The position numbers were made by a program, and so were the translations under genes. The notes under the pieces were generated by a model that saw only the letters and a program-made list of their open reading frames with translations, did no database searches and had not been told where the DNA came from. Shown piece after piece: positions 17,560 to 26,145 of a stretch of 64,000 nt of DNA (position 1 is the first letter of the stretch; every line of letters starts with the position of its first letter). The stretch spans positions 248,001-312,000 of the forward strand of contig NZ_CP048751.1 of the NCBI RefSeq assembly GCF_011064825.1, in the 5' to 3' direction. The DNA is from Brevundimonas mediterranea. GTDB lineage: Bacteria; Pseudomonadota; Alphaproteobacteria; Caulobacterales; Caulobacteraceae.

Positions 17560-18584
17560 CTAGGCCGACACGACCGGAGCTCGGTAGACATCGCCCTTGG
17601 CCAAGAGCGCCCAGACTATGCGGGCGTTCTTGTTCGCCAAGGCGACGATGACCAACATCTTGGGCTTTCTCTCCAGCATCTGGCTCAGCCAGGAACCTGC
17701 TGGCGCGCCCCGAATGACGGCCTGTTTGATCACCGCGCTGGCCCCGATGGTCAGCAGCCGTCGAAGCGTTCGCTCGCCCATCTTGGTGATCGCGCCGAGC
17801 TTCTGCTGACCGCCGGTGGATCGTTGTCGCGGCGTCAGTCCCAGCCAGGCGGCGAAGTGCCGACCGCTCTTGAAGGCTTCGGGTGACGGGGCCAGTGCGA
17901 CCAAGGCTGTAGCTGTGATGGGACCGATCCCGGAATGGTCATCAGTCGACGCGCAACCGGATCGTTCTTGGCCCGGGAAGCAATCTCCGCATCGAGCACG
18001 GCGATCTGCTGGTCCAGCGATCGGAGGGTCGAGACCAGGACGAGAAGAATCGTCCGCGCGGCGGTTGGAAGCGCCTCTGCCGGATCTTCGACGCGCGCGA
18101 TCAACCTATCGACGTGCGGAACGCCCTTGGGAACAATCCAGCCGTATTCGGCCAGGTGACCGCGCAGGGCGTTGATCGTCTGGGTTCGCTGCCGGACCAG
18201 AAGGTCGCGGGCCCGAAAGACCACGCTGCTGGCCTGCTGCTCCTCCTCCTTCAGCGGCACGAACCTCATACTGGGGCGCTGCGCCGCCTCACAGATGGCT
18301 TCGGCATCGGCCGCATCGTTCTTCTGACGCTTCACGAACGGCTTTACATAGATGGGCGGGATCAATCGGATCGTATGACCCTGGCGGGCCAGCTCACGCC
18401 CCCAGTAATGGGCGCCGGCGCAGGCCTCCATCGCCACCACGCAGGGCGACAGGCCAGCGAAGAACGCCAGCAATCGGCCTCGACCCAACTTCTTGCGAAA
18501 CACCACCTCGCCCGAGGCATCAGCGCCATGCGCTTGAAAGATGTTCTTGGCGAGATCCAGACCGACAGTGCTAACTTGTTCCAC
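17560..18584 (-). pseudogene. IS110 family transposase, frameshifted
   Basis: The N-terminal part (from 18584) reads TVGLDLAKNIFQAHGADASG with the DEDD RuvC-like acidic start, VVAMEACAGAHYWGREL, and KPFVKRQKNDAADAEAICEA. The C-terminal part (to 17560) reads FAAWLGLTPRQRSTGGQQKLG and TKMGERTLRRLLTIGA, the Tnp-20 domain with its serine region. The two are in different frames: after MTIPG the expected IGPITATALVAL appears only after shifting one base, at a shortened G-run (CCC on the plus strand at 17929-17931). One base lost there explains everything; otherwise the gene is full length at about 341 codons. Programmed frameshifting is not usual in this family. Confidence 0.85.
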
Positions 18585-18656
18585 GGACGCCTCCTTCGAG
18601 TGCTGTTCAACACCTCACTCTGGCACATAGATGCCGTCGGGGGGCGTCCACCCCAT

Positions 18657-18693
18657 CACCCTAAGCGGAAGCTCAGCGCTTCCGCTTAGGGTG
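18657..18693. repeat. 16-bp perfect palindrome between IS element and GH3 gene
   Basis: CACCCTAAGCGGAAGC (18657-18672), TCAGC loop, GCTTCCGCTTAGGGTG (18678-18693). It lies 12 bases after the GH3 stop, so it may be that gene's terminator, though no T-run follows on the minus strand. Extragenic palindromes of this kind are also known landing sites for IS110/IS1111 elements, and the element ends beside it. Confidence 0.7.
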
Positions 18694-18704
18694 TTCATAG
18701 CCCC

Positions 18705-21194
18705 TTATGCCGGGCAGCGCGTCTCGGTCTGGCTGGAGTCCAGCTTGATCTCGGACACCGACACCGTCAGCGTCCCGCTGGTCGCCATGTGGAATGGAAC
18801 CTCGACCTTCGACAGGTCCCCGCCGTCGGTGCGGAAACAGGTCAGGGGGATGCGGGCCTCGCGCCACTGGCCCACCGGGGCCGAGCGCAGCAGGCCGGTC
18901 AGGTCGATGGCTCCGCCGCCCAGCTTGAAGGCCACAGGCGCGCTCGGCGCAGCGTCCACCCGGTAGCGGAAGCCCAGGGCCACGGCCCCATTGGCCTGAC
19001 GCGTCAGATCAACGGGCGTGCCCCAGATCTCGACACTGGCCGCTCCCGTTCCCGCAAAGGCGAACTGCTGGCCGCTTTCCTGGGCCAGGTCGTCGACCGG
19101 GCGCGAGGCGACGCCGGCGCGCGGGCTGGACGCCGTCTTGGCCGTGCCGGGCCGGGTCTGTCCCCCGGCGTCGTTCAGCAGCAGGCTCCACGGCGAGACG
19201 AACCGGCCGTCGACGAAATAGCGGTCCAGATTGGTCGCCTGGGCCGAGACCCCGCTCTCCTCCGACAGCATCCCAACCGTCGCCGGCGCGGCGTAGCTGA
19301 GGCCATAGCCATAGGCGAACTGGGGATCATAGCCCGGCTGGCCGTGGTTCAGCGGCGTCCCCGTCGCATCCTTGGGCCAGCTGAAGGACAGCTTGCCGTG
19401 GAAGTCGTTGCGCGGCTTGCCGTCGGCGCCGCCCACCAGAATGTCGGCGACCCCGCCGCCCTCGGTCCCAGGCAGCCAGGCGGCCACGAAGGCGTCCGAG
19501 GCGTTGATCTCAGGGTTGGTCCACATCGGCCGCCCCGACAGGAAGACCGACACGGTTGGAATGCCCGCCGCCTTCAGCCGCTTCAGCGTCTCCAGCGGCG
19601 CGCTGGGCACGTAATCCAGATTGTCCACGTCGCCCTGGAACTCGGCATAGGGGGTCTCGCCGAAGACGACGATGGCCACGTCCGGTTTCTGGGTGAAGCT
19701 CCCGTCCGCGCTCAGGGTCGCGCTCCCGCCCCCCGCCTTCACGGCCTCTTCGATCCCGCCCCAGATCGACTGGCCCTGGGGGAAGTCGGCGTTGGAATTG
19801 CCCGTCCCCTGCCAGCTCAGGGTCCAGCCGCCGGAGGCCTGGCCGATGTCGTCGGCCGCCGTCCCCGCCACCAGCACCCGCGCATTGGCGCGGACCGGCA
19901 GGACGCCGTCGTTCTTCAGCAGCACCAGCGACTTGCGCACCGCCTCGCGCGCCAGGGCCCGGTGCGCCGGCGAGGCCAGTTCCTCGAACCGGCCCTCGAC
20001 CGGCCGCGTCGGTTCGAACAGGCCGGTCTTGACCTTGGCGATCAGGATGCGGCGCACCGCTTCGTCCACCCGCGTCGCCGGGATCTCGCCCGACCTGGCC
20101 TGGGCCAGGGTCGAGGCGTACAGCGGCTTCCAGCTGTCGGGCGCCATCAGCATGTCGATGCCGGCGTTGACGGCCAGGGCGCAGCTCTCATTGGTGCAGC
20201 CCGGCAGTTGCCCATGGGCGTTCCAGTCGGACACCACGAAGCCCTTGAACCCCAGGGGCCCGCGCAGCACGTCGGTCAGCAATGTCGGGTTGCCCGAGTG
20301 CTTGTAGCCGTTCCAGCCCGAGAAGCTGGCCATGATCGACAGCACGCCCGCGTCGATCGCCTGGACATAGCCGCCCAGGTGGACGTCGATCAGCTCCTGC
20401 TCCGCGCCCCGGAAGTCGCCCTGGTCCTCGCCCTCGAAGGTGCCGCCGTCGGCCAGGAAGTGTTTCGCCGATCCGGCGATATGGCCGGGCGCCAGCGGCC
20501 GCCCCGGCTGCAGCTCGCCCTGGAGCCCCAGGGTCATCGGCCCGGCGTAGGACCGCTGGACCTCCGGGTCCTCGGCATAGCCCTCGTAGGACCGGCCCCA
20601 GCGGTCGTCGCGCGGCACGGCCAGGGTCGGGCCGAAGGTCCACTCCGCCCCCGTCACCGCAACTTCCAGCGCCGTCGCCGCGCCGATCCGCCGGATCAGG
20701 TCCGGATCACGCGCCGCGCCCAGGCCGATATTGTGCGGGAAGATGGTCGCGCCGGGGACGTTGTTGTGCCCATGCACCGCGTCGATGCCGTAGATCAGCG
20801 GGATGGTCGTGCCGCCGCGCGCTTCGTTGGCGGCGCGGTAGGCGCGGGCCAGGTCCAGCCATTTCTGCGCCGTCGCCCTGTCGTCGCCCCACGGACCGGA
20901 GCTGCCGCCCGCCAGGATCGAGCCCAGCGGATAGGTCTTCAGATCGTCCGGCGTGATCGAGGCGATGTCGGCCTGGATCAGCTGCCCGACCTTCTCCTCC
21001 AACGTCATCTTCGCCATCAGTTCGGTGACGAAGGCCTCAGTCCGCGCGTCGCTGATCGCCGCCGGGGTCGCCGCATGGGGCCACAGGGCCGGATGGGCCC
21101 GCGAGGCCTCGGGAACCGCAGCCGTCTGGGCAAAGGCTGGGGCGCCGCCGCCTACGGCCAGGGCCAGAACCATCAGGGACACAGTCGTGCGCAT
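18705..21194 (-). CDS. Secreted GH3 beta-glucosidase (exo-1,3/1,4-beta-glucan glucohydrolase type)
   Basis: An 829-residue glycoside hydrolase of family 3. ATG 21194 is preceded by AGGAAAA and opens a signal peptide (MRTTVSLMVLALAVGGGAPAFA). The GH3 N domain has LTLEEKVGQLIQAD-like sequence, IPLIYGIDAVHGHNN, the KHFLADG segment, and the nucleophile Asp in FVVSDWNAHGQL. The C domain (KSLVLLKNDGVLPV) and a further beta-sandwich tail of about 170 residues (carbohydrate-binding ExoP-like) follow. It splits beta-glucosides in the periplasm or outside. A perfect LacI-type palindrome lies about 180 bases upstream. Confidence 0.93.
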   Translation of the reverse strand: MRTTVSLMVLALAVGGGAPAFAQTAAVPEASRAHPALWPHAATPAAISDARTEAFVTELMAKMTLEEKVGQLIQADIASITPDDLKTYPLGSILAGGSSGPWGDDRATAQKWLDLARAYRAANEARGGTTIPLIYGIDAVHGHNNVPGATIFPHNIGLGAARDPDLIRRIGAATALEVAVTGAEWTFGPTLAVPRDDRWGRSYEGYAEDPEVQRSYAGPMTLGLQGELQPGRPLAPGHIAGSAKHFLADGGTFEGEDQGDFRGAEQELIDVHLGGYVQAIDAGVLSIMASFSGWNGYKHSGNPTLLTDVLRGPLGFKGFVVSDWNAHGQLPGCTNESCALAVNAGIDMLMAPDSWKPLYASTLAQARSGEIPATRVDEAVRRILIAKVKTGLFEPTRPVEGRFEELASPAHRALAREAVRKSLVLLKNDGVLPVRANARVLVAGTAADDIGQASGGWTLSWQGTGNSNADFPQGQSIWGGIEEAVKAGGGSATLSADGSFTQKPDVAIVVFGETPYAEFQGDVDNLDYVPSAPLETLKRLKAAGIPTVSVFLSGRPMWTNPEINASDAFVAAWLPGTEGGGVADILVGGADGKPRNDFHGKLSFSWPKDATGTPLNHGQPGYDPQFAYGYGLSYAAPATVGMLSEESGVSAQATNLDRYFVDGRFVSPWSLLLNDAGGQTRPGTAKTASSPRAGVASRPVDDLAQESGQQFAFAGTGAASVEIWGTPVDLTRQANGAVALGFRYRVDAAPSAPVAFKLGGGAIDLTGLLRSAPVGQWREARIPLTCFRTDGGDLSKVEVPFHMATSGTLTVSVSEIKLDSSQTETRCPA

Positions 21195-21265
21195 CGGATT
21201 TTCCTCGCAGGATGAACCAGGAGGCGTGCGTCTGACGGATCGGAAGACAGGCGGACAGGCGCGGC

Positions 21266-21281
21266 GGAACGACAACGTTCC
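21266..21281. promoter_or_regulatory. Inverted repeat upstream of GH3 gene
   Basis: GGAACG (21266-21271), ACAA, CGTTCC (21276-21281), about 70 bases before the GH3 ATG. It shares the GAACG/CGTTC core with the 21376 palindrome and may be a second, weaker site for the same regulator. Confidence 0.35.
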
Positions 21282-21375
21282 GACCCTTCACCCCGTGCGT
21301 CTGCTCCCGAGCGATCGATCCGCCGCCCTTCGGCGCGGATTAAGGAACGGGACGCGGCGAACCGTCAAGCCATTT

Positions 21376-21391
21376 TTGAGAACGTTCTCAA
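21376..21391. promoter_or_regulatory. LacI/GalR-type operator upstream of GH3 gene
   Basis: TTGAGAACGTTCTCAA is a perfect 16-bp palindrome with the central CG typical of LacI-family operators. It lies between the GH3 start (21194) and the stop of the next gene (21436), so it most probably controls the glucosidase in response to a sugar. No LacI-family gene is in the window. Confidence 0.65.
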
Positions 21392-21435
21392 GATCACCCC
21401 GCGCACGATGTCGCAGGGCGACCGTGAACCACGTT

Positions 21436-22800
21436 TCATGGCCTGGGCGTCGCCAGCAGACGTCCGTCGCCATAAACGCCGCCCAACCGCCCCGTCCGCG
21501 CCCAATCCAGCACAGCCTGGTAGTAGCCGGGGGCGTAGCCGATCGCGGTGCGCTTGCCGTCCGCCGTCGTCTCGAACCGGACGATGCCGTGGTCGGTGTC
21601 CGGGTATTCCAGCAGGGTGACCGGTCGCCCCTGGGCCGCTAGGTCGATCAGCCGTTGTCGTGTGGCTTCGGGCGGCGCGCCGGTGTCGTCCTCCGCCTGG
21701 ATCCACAGCATGGGCGCGTCCAGACGGCTCAGCACCGGCAGCGGATCATAGTCCCACGAGGTTCCGACATCGAGCACCGGGGCCATGGCGACGATCTGGT
21801 CGTTCGGCGTGTTCAGCAACAGGCCGGTGAACTCGCCCTTGATATCGGCGAACCAGGGCTGGGCCCGATACTTGGCTCGAACGGCCTCCAGACCGTCGAA
21901 TCCGACCGCGCCGCGCGAGGCGATGAAGGCGCCGGTCACATCGGTGATCTCACGCGCCTGTTCCAGCACATCGGCGCCCCAGCCCTTGGCCTTCAGATCG
22001 AGCATCACCTGGTCGCTGTCCTCCGCCAGCGCGCCATAGGCCAGGCCGAAGCCGACGGTGACGAAGTCCACCCGCGTCAGGCTGGCGGCCAGCGGCGCGA
22101 TCCAGCCGCCCTGGCTGGCGCCGTGCAGGCCGACTCGGCCCGCCCGATCTCCGGCCAGCCGACGGGCCTCGACCACGGCGGCGGCGGCGTCCGCGGCCAG
22201 AACATGGAAGTCCTGAGTATAGCCCCCCTCCGATCCGCCAGAGCCGCGCTTGGCGTAGACGAAGACCCCGACGCCCGAGGCCGGGGCGAACCGTTGGAAG
22301 GCGTTGAAGTCCAGCGCATTGGCGCCTTCCGATCCGTGAACCTCGACCATGATGGGGACCGGCCCGTCGCCCGGCGGCAGGATCAGCCGCCCCTTGAGCC
22401 GCGTCCCGCCCTGCCCGACGAAAGTCGTCTCCCGCACGTCCAGAACCAGACGGCGCCCAGTCTGGCCCTCAAAAGCAATCCGTCCCTCTTCGCAGGACCC
22501 AAGCTGCGGCTGCGGACCTTCGACGCGGGCGGTGAACCCCAGCGTACTGACCCATTGGCCTCGGGCGTCCAGCATCATCCTGCCCGTGGACCCGTCGAGC
22601 CGACGCCACCGCAGCCCCTCGTCCGCCAGCGGCGCGACGTCCACCCAACTGCCGTCGTCCAGCCGATAGACCCCAACATGACAGGCCACGGCCGGATCAG
22701 GCCGCGCATCGACGTCGGCTCCCGGCGCCTGGGCCAGAGCGGGAACGGCGACAGCGGAAACGACGAGGGTCAGGGCGGCGATGAGCCAGGATTGCGACAT
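21436..22800 (-). CDS. Secreted alpha/beta-hydrolase family protein
   Basis: A 454-residue protein; ATG 22800 (preceded by GGAACACCC) gives a signal peptide (MSQSWLIAALTLVVSAVAVPALA). The first 130 residues are a separate beta-rich part; the second part is an alpha/beta-hydrolase: IMVEVHGSEGAN (oxyanion), RVGLHGASQGGWIAPLAAS (nucleophile Ser in GASQGG), MLWIQAEDDTGAPPEA (Asp) and YPDTDHGI (His). It resembles S9/dienelactone-hydrolase-like esterases or peptidases. Substrate unknown. It lies upstream of, and on the same strand as, the GH3 gene but the long spacer suggests separate transcription. Confidence 0.82.
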   Translation of the reverse strand: MSQSWLIAALTLVVSAVAVPALAQAPGADVDARPDPAVACHVGVYRLDDGSWVDVAPLADEGLRWRRLDGSTGRMMLDARGQWVSTLGFTARVEGPQPQLGSCEEGRIAFEGQTGRRLVLDVRETTFVGQGGTRLKGRLILPPGDGPVPIMVEVHGSEGANALDFNAFQRFAPASGVGVFVYAKRGSGGSEGGYTQDFHVLAADAAAAVVEARRLAGDRAGRVGLHGASQGGWIAPLAASLTRVDFVTVGFGLAYGALAEDSDQVMLDLKAKGWGADVLEQAREITDVTGAFIASRGAVGFDGLEAVRAKYRAQPWFADIKGEFTGLLLNTPNDQIVAMAPVLDVGTSWDYDPLPVLSRLDAPMLWIQAEDDTGAPPEATRQRLIDLAAQGRPVTLLEYPDTDHGIVRFETTADGKRTAIGYAPGYYQAVLDWARTGRLGGVYGDGRLLATPRP

Positions 22801-22908
22801 GGGTGTTCCGATCAGGGTTGGGTTCTCGCCCAACGCCATTGCCGCGCCGCCGCCGGCTCGCTAGGCCCGACTTCGCGAACGGCGCCGTAGGTGCGCGAAC
22901 GGGACGGC

Positions 22909-23682
22909 ATGGGCCACAGGGCGAAGACCATCATCGGAGCGAAGTCCGCGCGACGCTGGGCCGTCGACGCCGTCATGCTCGCCGCCATGGGGCTGTTGCT
23001 GGGATTTCTAGGGCCCTTCGATTCGGACAATGCGCCCCTCGCGAGCCGCTATGCCTATTGGATGGTCTGCATGCTGGGCGGCGGATTGATCGCCGTCGCC
23101 GTGGACGAGAGCCTGGGCCGGCGCCTGCCCGTCCTATGGCGACGGGTTGTCGTCACCTCGGCGCTCGCCACCCCGCTGGTGACCCTGTTCGTCGTCGTGA
23201 CCCAGCACCTGATGTTCGCAGAGCAGCGCTGGTCGATCTATCTGCCGCTGCTCTGGCAGGTCTGGCCCATCATGCTGGCGGCCATGGCGGTCCGCGCCCT
23301 CGTCTGGCGTCGGCTTCCCACGCGGGTCGAGACCCGCACCCTCGTCGTCCCGCCCCTGCCCGAGGCCGAGGCGGTCTTCCGCCGCAGACTGTCGGCCAAA
23401 CGCCGCAGCGCCCGACTGATCGCCATCGAGGCGCACGACCATTATCTGCGGGTCCATACCGATGCGGGCGCGGAGTTGATCACCCTGCGGTTCGCCGACG
23501 CGCTGGATGAACTGTCACGCGCGCACGGATGGCGCGTTCACCGCTCATGGTGGGTGGCGGCCGATGCGGTGCAAGAGGTGCGCTGGCGGCGCGGTGTCGG
23601 CGAGATCCGCCTCGTCGGCGACCTGACGGCCCCGGTCAGCCGGACCCATGGCCCCGTGCTGAAAGCGGCGGGCTGGCTCTAG
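22909..23682 (+). CDS. Membrane-anchored LytTR DNA-binding regulator
   Basis: About 257 residues. The N-terminal half has four hydrophobic segments (for example DAVMLAAMGLLLGFLG and VVVTSALATPLVTLFVVV); the C-terminal 100 residues are a LytTR domain: LIAIEAHDHYLRVHTDAGAE, then LDELSRAHGWRVHRSWWV and VRWRRGVGEIRLV. LytTR proteins bind direct repeats in promoters. ATG 22909 is preceded by GGGACGG; a GTG at 22891 is an alternative. It is divergent from the hydrolase gene and may control it. The inducing signal is unknown. Confidence 0.85.
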   Translation: MGHRAKTIIGAKSARRWAVDAVMLAAMGLLLGFLGPFDSDNAPLASRYAYWMVCMLGGGLIAVAVDESLGRRLPVLWRRVVVTSALATPLVTLFVVVTQHLMFAEQRWSIYLPLLWQVWPIMLAAMAVRALVWRRLPTRVETRTLVVPPLPEAEAVFRRRLSAKRRSARLIAIEAHDHYLRVHTDAGAELITLRFADALDELSRAHGWRVHRSWWVAADAVQEVRWRRGVGEIRLVGDLTAPVSRTHGPVLKAAGWL

Positions 23683-23702
23683 CGGCCCGCCCGCCGGTCG
23701 TG

Positions 23703-23734
23703 CGTGATCGCCCGGTCTGGGCCGGACGATCACG
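23703..23734. terminator. Hairpin between convergent LytTR and DUF3126 genes
   Basis: CGTGATCG (23703-23710) pairs with CGATCACG (23727-23734), with an inner CCGG/CCGG pair. It lies between convergent stops. No T-run follows, so a terminator role is tentative. Confidence 0.4.
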
Positions 23735-23748
23735 ACGTAGAACGAAAA

Positions 23749-23970
23749 CTATTCAGGCAGGTCTTCGGCCAGGATCGCCATTTCGAACATGAACGAGCCT
23801 TCCTCGTCCTCGTCCTCGAAGACGATGCCGATGAACTCGTCGCCGACATAGACTTCGGCCGAGTCGTTCTGCTTGGGACGGGCCTTCACGATGATGCCGC
23901 CGGTGTTGAAGGTGCGCTTGAGGTGGGCCTCGATGCGCTTCAGGTCGGTGTCTTTCACGGGGGGCCTCAT
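23749..23970 (-). CDS. DUF3126 family protein
   Basis: A 73-residue protein: KDTDLKRIEAHLKRTFN, then IIVKARPKQNDSAEVYVGDEF and GIVFEDEDEEGSFMFEMAIL. This is the DUF3126 pattern, a short alpha-beta protein found beside cysE in many alphaproteobacteria. It is acidic and soluble. It is the last of three same-strand genes (NUDIX, cysE, DUF3126), 52 bases after cysE. Role unknown; a GTG start five codons in is possible. Confidence 0.87.
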   Translation of the reverse strand: MRPPVKDTDLKRIEAHLKRTFNTGGIIVKARPKQNDSAEVYVGDEFIGIVFEDEDEEGSFMFEMAILAEDLPE

Positions 23971-24022
23971 GGTCTTGGGTTGGCGGCGGACCCTAGAGAA
24001 GTCGGGCGTTGAGGGAAACCCG

Positions 24023-24844
24023 TCAGATCACGAAGTCGTACACCACGTCCGCCAGCGTATGGTCCATGGTCCGCGCCGGCTCGGCCCCGGTGGGGCAGTT
24101 GACCAGCCGCGCCGGCACCCCGGCCACGGTGCAGCCCGACGGCACATCCTTCAGCACCACCGAGCCCGAGGCCACCTTGGCGTAGTCGCCGACGTGGATA
24201 TTGCCCAGCACCTTGGCCCCGGCGCCCAGCAGCACCCCCTTGCCGATCTTGGGATGGCGGTCGCCGCGTTCGGCCCCCGTGCCGCCCAGGGTGACATTGT
24301 GCAGCATGGACACATCGTCGCCGACCACCGCCGTCTCGCCGATGACGATGCCGGTGCCGTGGTCCAGGAACAGCCCCTTGCCCAGCCGCGCGGCCGGATG
24401 GATGTCCAGCTGGAACAGTTCGGAGATTCGGCTCTGGAAATGGAAGGCCAGGGTCTCGCGCCCCTGCCCCCACAGCCAATGGGCCACGCGCCACCCCTGC
24501 AGCGCCTGGAAGCCTTTGAAATACAGGAAGGGCTGCAACAGGTTGCGGATCGCCGGGTCGCGCTCGGCCACCGCCTGCAGATCGGCTTCCGCCGCCGCGA
24601 CCATGGCCGGATCGGCGACGAAGGCCGACAGGCAGACCTCGCGCACCGACATGGCGCTCATTTCCCCGTCGGCCAGCTTGCGCGCGATCTGGAAGCTGAG
24701 CGCGCCGGCCAGGTCGTCGTGCGACAGGATGACCGCATTCATCTGCGAGCCCAGCTGGGGCTCCTCGCGCGCGGCGGCCTCGGCCGAGGCGCGCAGCTGG
24801 CGCCACACGCTGTCGGTTTCCGCAACGACTTCAAGCTTGGCCAT
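24023..24844 (-). CDS. cysE: Serine O-acetyltransferase
   Basis: A 273-residue CysE, which makes O-acetyl-L-serine from serine and acetyl-CoA, the first step of cysteine synthesis. Seen: the helical N domain (NAVILSHDDLAGALSFQIARKL), FQSRISELFQLDIHPAARLGKG, DHGTGIVIGETAVVGDDV (catalytic His) and left-handed beta-helix hexapeptide repeats through VLGNIHVGDYAKVASGSVVL. ATG 24844 has AAGGAG seven bases upstream. It ends with the variable tail, which is usually the CysK contact, ending DFVI (Ile as in complex-forming CysE). Neighbours: NUDIX gene 20 bases upstream. Confidence 0.96.
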   Translation of the reverse strand: MAKLEVVAETDSVWRQLRASAEAAAREEPQLGSQMNAVILSHDDLAGALSFQIARKLADGEMSAMSVREVCLSAFVADPAMVAAAEADLQAVAERDPAIRNLLQPFLYFKGFQALQGWRVAHWLWGQGRETLAFHFQSRISELFQLDIHPAARLGKGLFLDHGTGIVIGETAVVGDDVSMLHNVTLGGTGAERGDRHPKIGKGVLLGAGAKVLGNIHVGDYAKVASGSVVLKDVPSGCTVAGVPARLVNCPTGAEPARTMDHTLADVVYDFVI

Positions 24845-24864
24845 GCCGGGCTCCTTCGGCGACA

Positions 24865-25491
24865 TCATACCCGCCCCAGCATGGCCTGCGCCAGCGCCGG
24901 AGGCAGGGCTCCATTCTGCGCCATATGATAGGCCTTGTACGCCGTCGCCACCGTCAGACTGTCGCGCACCGTCCCGCGCCCGATCTCGTCGAGCAGATCC
25001 AGGAAGGGCACGCGCACGACGGCGATGATCTCCGTCGGGTCCGGCGCGACCGGCGCAGGGCTCAGGCCCCAGGCGATCCAGGTCTTGCCGATCTCGTCGG
25101 TGATGGAGTTGGACATCTCGACCGTCAGGGCCGGCGCCCAGTGCGCGGCCTCCAGCCCCGCCTCCTCGGCCAGTTCGCGCCGGACCCCGTCGAACGGATC
25201 CTCGTCCAGGGGCGCCCCGCCCTCGGGCATTTCCCAGGAATAGTTGGCCAGGGCGAACCGCTGCTGGCCCACCAGCACCACCGTCCCGTCGTCATGCACC
25301 GGCAGCACGCCGGTCCCGACGTTCTTGAACCGCACGACGGCGTAGTCGGCTGCATGCCCCGTCGGCGCCGTCGCCGGATGTCGGGTCAGGCTCAGCCACG
25401 GGCTGTCGAACAGAACCTCGGTTCCGTCGCTGCGCCACGCCGGCGGCTTGACCAGTCCCTCGGCCCATTTCGGTTCGTCGGAATTGCTCAT
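24865..25491 (-). CDS. NUDIX hydrolase (ADP-ribose pyrophosphatase-like)
   Basis: A 208-residue protein with a full NUDIX box in GAPLDEDPFDGVRRELAEEA (residues about 90-110) continuing to GLEA, the G-x5-E-x7-REUxEExGU pattern that binds the metal and the diphosphate substrate. The surrounding VGQQRFALANYSWEMPEGG fits ADP-ribose/sugar-nucleotide hydrolases. It is soluble, first gene of a probable three-gene unit with cysE and DUF3126. Exact substrate is not readable. Confidence 0.88.
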   Translation of the reverse strand: MSNSDEPKWAEGLVKPPAWRSDGTEVLFDSPWLSLTRHPATAPTGHAADYAVVRFKNVGTGVLPVHDDGTVVLVGQQRFALANYSWEMPEGGAPLDEDPFDGVRRELAEEAGLEAAHWAPALTVEMSNSITDEIGKTWIAWGLSPAPVAPDPTEIIAVVRVPFLDLLDEIGRGTVRDSLTVATAYKAYHMAQNGALPPALAQAMLGRV

Positions 25492-25536
25492 GGCTCACCT
25501 ATGGCGAAGGCGGGGAGGAAAGCCTAGCTAGACCGC

Positions 25537-26145
25537 ATGACCGAGTTGCCCCTTATCCCCCTGAACGCTCCCCTGCCCGCCCCGGTCCCCTCGCAGGACC
25601 TGCGCGACCGGCTGGCCACGCGCCGCTCCGCCCCGGCCCAGGCCCTGACCGCCCCCGGCCCGACCGAGGCCGAGCTGGACCAGATCCTGACCCTGGGCGC
25701 CCGCACCCCCGATCACGGCAAGCTCTTCCCCTGGCGGTTCGTGGTCCTGGGCCCGCTCAGCCGCGCCCGGATCGCCGAACAACTGGCCGTCCTGGCCGAG
25801 ACCCGCGACAAGCCGGCCAAGGACCAGGCGGTCCTGGCCAAGCTGACCGCCGCCCCCCTCACCATCCTGGTCGTCTCGACGCCCGTCCCCGCCGCCAAGC
25901 CGGTCTGGGAGCAACAGCTGTCGGCCGGCGCCGTCTGCATGAACCTGGAACACGCGGCCGGCGCCTTCGGCTATTCGTCCAGCTGGATCACCGACTGGTA
26001 CAGTTACGACCCCCAGGCTGTGGCCCTGTTCGGCCTGACCGAGGGCGAAACCGTCGCCGGCTTCATCCACATCGGAACCCTGACCGAACCCGCCCTGGAA
26101 CGCCCCCGCCCGGACATGGCCGCCAGGGTCACGCGCCTGCCGTGA
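25537..26145 (+). CDS. Nitroreductase family protein
   Basis: A 202-residue flavoprotein fold: LATRRSAPAQALTAPGPTEA, then LTLGARTPDHGKLFPWRFVV (the FMN-binding S/H-G-K-x-x-PW motif) and the C-terminal GETVAGFIHIGT. It would reduce nitro-compounds or quinones with NAD(P)H. The length is at the short end for the family, like YdjA-type members. Its 3' end overlaps a small opposite-strand ORF at 26129. It is divergent from the NUDIX gene. Confidence 0.88.
   Translation: MTELPLIPLNAPLPAPVPSQDLRDRLATRRSAPAQALTAPGPTEAELDQILTLGARTPDHGKLFPWRFVVLGPLSRARIAEQLAVLAETRDKPAKDQAVLAKLTAAPLTILVVSTPVPAAKPVWEQQLSAGAVCMNLEHAAGAFGYSSSWITDWYSYDPQAVALFGLTEGETVAGFIHIGTLTEPALERPRPDMAARVTRLP

Larger units (their letters stand above)
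17303..18650. mobile_element. IS110-superfamily insertion element, IS1111-type, with disrupted transposase
   Basis: Bounds are set by an 11-12-bp inverted repeat: TGGACGCCCCC at 17303-17313 and GGGGGCGTCCA at 18640-18650 (both extend by one more base). The transposase is on the minus strand with about 55 bases before its start and about 250 non-coding bases after its stop, the layout of the IS1111 group, which has sub-terminal repeats. True ends probably lie a few bases outside these repeats. The hexamer CCCATC occurs just outside both (17295-17300, 18652-18657). No classical target duplication is certain. The element sits between the TonB-C-like gene and the GH3 gene. Confidence 0.8.

Noticed and set aside
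17049..17591. Minus-strand frame through the non-coding end of the IS element
   Set aside because: No family similarity, unusual composition and it spans both hairpins and the inverted repeat; non-coding RNA is the better reading.
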